A stretch of DNA of 64,000 nucleotides, from assembly GCA_963995525.1 (NCBI GenBank), contig OZ023209.1, positions 33,538,199 through 33,602,198 on the forward strand, given 5' to 3'. This stretch comes from Escarpia spicata. Lineage: Eukaryota; Annelida; Polychaeta; Sabellida; Siboglinidae. Below are positions 61,129 to 64,000 of the stretch, in pieces. Below the pieces are notes generated by a model. It was not told the origin of the DNA. It did no database searches and saw nothing but the letters and a program-made list of their open reading frames with translations. Both the position numbers and the translations under genes were made by a program. The stretch's first letter is position 1, and every line of letters begins with the position of its first letter.

Positions 61129-63817
61129 TTACATGAGGAGCTGTGGTGCGACGGCCTGCATGGGTGGTTGGGTGGCCAGTGGTGCCCCCTGGGGAGGCAG
61201 TATCGACATCGCGGGCTGGGTGTAGGCATCAGTCGACACAGTGGGTGCATACGCGAGTGATGCCATGCCAGTGGAAGGGATAGCGTTATTTGACATGCTG
61301 CAACAATGCCAGAGCTGTGTTAATGCATGCAACACCAATGTCTACACAACAAAACAATATCCGCAATGCAAATAAATCCCACGTTACTGTAAATGCAACA
61401 AAGTAGAATACCACTGATAGCACAATAGATTTATAGTGTTGATGAAATAGACATCTTGCAAAGGAAGTGTTGAAGTTTCACAGCAGGAAGTAGCTTTGCG
61501 ACAAATGAATCGTAATTGCAAAAAATGATAGAGTAAACAAAATGAACGTTCTGCTGACAGCCATATAAATTAGGCATACCCAGTTAGAAATAAAACGGAA
61601 TGGCCTCCACGCAGTTGGTAGGTGTTTGCAAAGATTACCAATGTGTTCCAAGCACAAGCAGGCAGCAACAACATCCATAACAACAACAAACAGAATGTCA
61701 TTTTTACATATCTCCATGAAACACCCAACTTCCTATTTACACACATCAACAAAAGTCATTACGTTATCCCGATTCCGTCGTAAGCAATGCATCTGAGCAC
61801 ATCAAACACAACAAAATCTCGGCCTTATGGGCGAGTCGGAAATCTCTACCGATTACTACCCCATGGCACCTGGACCATACAGACACTCCTGTCGTATCGA
61901 GATGCCACTCACTTGCTAGGTTCCGTGTTTGCCGCTACAGGAGGTCCCATGCCAGCCTGTGGCACCTGAGACATGGACGGCATTGTCGCCGCTGCGTCTT
62001 GCTCTGGCCGTGCTCCGTCTTTCCCCATCGGCATCGACTGCCCTGGGAGCATCTGCTGTCCCGGCATCATTTGTTGACTTTGCATCATATGTTGACCTGG
62101 AGGCATCTGTTGCCCTGGGAACATCGGCTGTCCATGCGGCATCGGCTGCCCCTGAGGCATTGGCATTGATGGTGTGAATCCATACTGTCCTGGGTACATC
62201 TAAAATAAAAGAACTTCTGCTATAACAAAATATGCAGGTATTCATGACAATAAATATTTGTCAGCAAATATTGTTGTTAAATGCAAGTTATTTTTAACAA
62301 CAAACCACCATTGCATCACTGATGCCACATGTTGTGTGATCAATGATTATTTTCAATATTTCTAATTCTGAAATTTCAAAATGGGTGTAAACAGCATAAA
62401 CAGAAACGAAACACATGTATTACAAATCAATTACTGGAAGAATGGAACATTTTTGTGTTGCAGAGCTAGATTACTTAGGTAGTCAGGTCAAAAAGGGAAC
62501 ACATTTATATTACATTTTTGATATGTATTATTTAGGCATAATTTGCTTCTTTTTTGTTTAATATGCCACATTTTGGTTATATTTTGACAACGTGACACTG
62601 TAAAATATAAATACACGATGTCAATAACATTATTATAAAAATACTTTACCTAAATCAACATCCAGTTTTTATCAGATTAAAAAATCAGAAAATGTCATAT
62701 AGTGTGTCTGCAAATGTCCAATAGTTTTAGTATTAAGATATTTGACGTTTTGTGACACGACAAAAGCCCATATTTTGTGGGTGGTGGACCTAAGTGCAGC
62801 TCTAAAGACCTAAACCCAATAGTTTTCCCCAAGAATGTAGCAGAAAAAATGCTAACCTGGGGCATCTGAGGCGACATCTGAGGCGGCATCTGAGGCGGCA
62901 TCTGTTGGGCACCCATGTTGTACATCGGTGGCATGGGCATCTTACCCGCTGGCCCCTGTACAGGCCGTGGGTAGCCGTAGGTGGGAAGATCATGCATGAG
63001 GGTGTTGTACATCTGTAGTGCCTCCAGTACGTTTGTGTTCAGCTCTATCAGGTCATTGTACTTCCTGCAACACACAACGGTAGATTTCTTATCACCACAT
63101 TGGACCTCTAATCGTAATTTCACAAACAAAAAGGTTATTGCCTTTTAATTACCTCACAAGTGTAGTATTAACTACAGGTTTCTGACTGGGAAAGAATGCC
63201 CACTTGTGGCTGCAATGTCATCAATATGCAACAACTTTATATTATATTTATCATTATATACAAATATTTTTGCACTTCACTTAGTGACTTCAATTCTAAT
63301 TTAATTTGCTTTTATGATTTTGATAAATTTCATTAAATTGAGACCATTTGATTTTCAATCAATTCTACTTTATGATTGACCCATCCGACCTTACATATTT
63401 GTGCTTGCAATGTTATCGAAACACTTTTTGGTAGATAGGTCCTATTAATGCATCTGTAAGTAAAAGCTTATTGGTGTAATTGTAACTGTAATTGATTTGA
63501 CCATTTTAGTAGTGTAATTGAAATGACAAATGAAAAGTAATGGTAATTGATTTTATTTTGTGTATTTGGACCCAGCCCTGAAGCTACTTACTTGTGCGAC
63601 TTTTTGTACGTTGTTTTGGTTAAATCACCAGAACCAATTCAAGTCATCCCTCAGTTACACATGTTTATAAAATAGCTGGTTTGTCTAAGAACATAATTCA
63701 TGAACTATTTCTTCAGGACTGATGGAAGATGCAAGTGTAGGTGATGATGACTCAGCACGTACCTATCAATCTTCTCAAGTTCCTGGTCAATGAGTGGACC
63801 CATGGCTTTACTTTGCT
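61129..63817 (-). CDS. STAM: Signal-transducing adaptor molecule, last four exons
   Basis: Minus-strand exons in transcript order: 63817-63763, 63064-62857, 62199-61913 and 61297-61129 (TAA at 61,131-61,129). All introns are GT-AG; phases 1 (incoming), 2, 0 and 2 agree and give 238 residues. The first two exons encode the STAM GAT/coiled-coil region that pairs with HRS in ESCRT-0: AMGPLIDQELEKIDRKYNDL, then LNTNVLEALQMYNTLMHDLP. The rest is a Met/Pro/Gln-rich tail (MPPQMPPQMSPQMPQ; repeated PGQ and QPM motifs) ending APQLLM. STAM adaptors bind ubiquitinated receptors on endosomes. The expected VHS, UIM and SH3 domains would be encoded past 64,000. The low-complexity tail is unusually Met-rich, but open frame and splice sites support it. 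Confidence 0.92.
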
Positions 63818-64000
63818 CTGAAACATCACACAAGTTCATATCTATATCACCAGATGTTTTTAATAGAACACACAAAAGTTTTCAGGGCAAAATACAATAC
63901 ATGCATTTTCTTGGTTTAAAAGAAGTAACTTTTGAGTTTCATCCTCAAAGTTTAAGTAAAAAATGTAAATGAAGTGGGTGTATGTTATGAATCTAAAATC

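Overview
This is a eukaryotic, almost certainly metazoan, window. Short exons with GT-AG introns are set in AT-rich DNA full of transposon debris and minisatellites. The mix of tRNA-derived SINEs, RTE-like LINEs, Penelope-like, piggyBac-like and hAT-like remnants suits a marine invertebrate, possibly a mollusc or other lophotrochozoan. That placement is inference. There is no prokaryotic operon, CRISPR array or viral genome here.

Layout. (1) 1-2,770: repeats with two LINE reverse-transcriptase fragments. (2) 3,335-12,067 (+): last six exons of a tandem PH-domain gene whose 5' part was not found. Its introns hold a (GT)n tract, a piggyBac-type element, a 16-bp array and a 2.4-kb 48-bp minisatellite. 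(3) 16,081-16,878 (-): one 265-codon coding exon of an unrecognised gene. (4) 19,178-20,373: hAT element with a perfect 8-bp target duplication. (5) 21,680-58,143 (+): complete TUBGCP5 (gamma-tubulin complex component 5), 22 coding exons that join to 3,144 nt (1,047 aa) with every phase consistent. (6) 61,129-63,817 (-): last four exons of STAM, running off the right edge and convergent with TUBGCP5.

How the genes work. TUBGCP5 is a structural subunit of the gamma-tubulin ring complex that nucleates microtubules. STAM is an ESCRT-0 endosomal sorting adaptor. The PH protein is probably a membrane phosphoinositide-binding adaptor. They look like ordinary linear neighbours, not a functional cluster.

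The most interesting structure is in the TUBGCP5 introns. Three exon-intron boundaries (exons 6, 12 and 21) have been copied into introns; the exon 21 copy has become a tandem repeat and the exon 12 copy was later split by a SINE. Several transposons are defined to the base by target duplications or paralogous empty sites. I found no new genetic system. The best candidates for undescribed entities are the 2.4-kb transposon in intron 1, the 928-bp long-TIR element in intron 14 and a twice-occurring 0.75-kb repeat.
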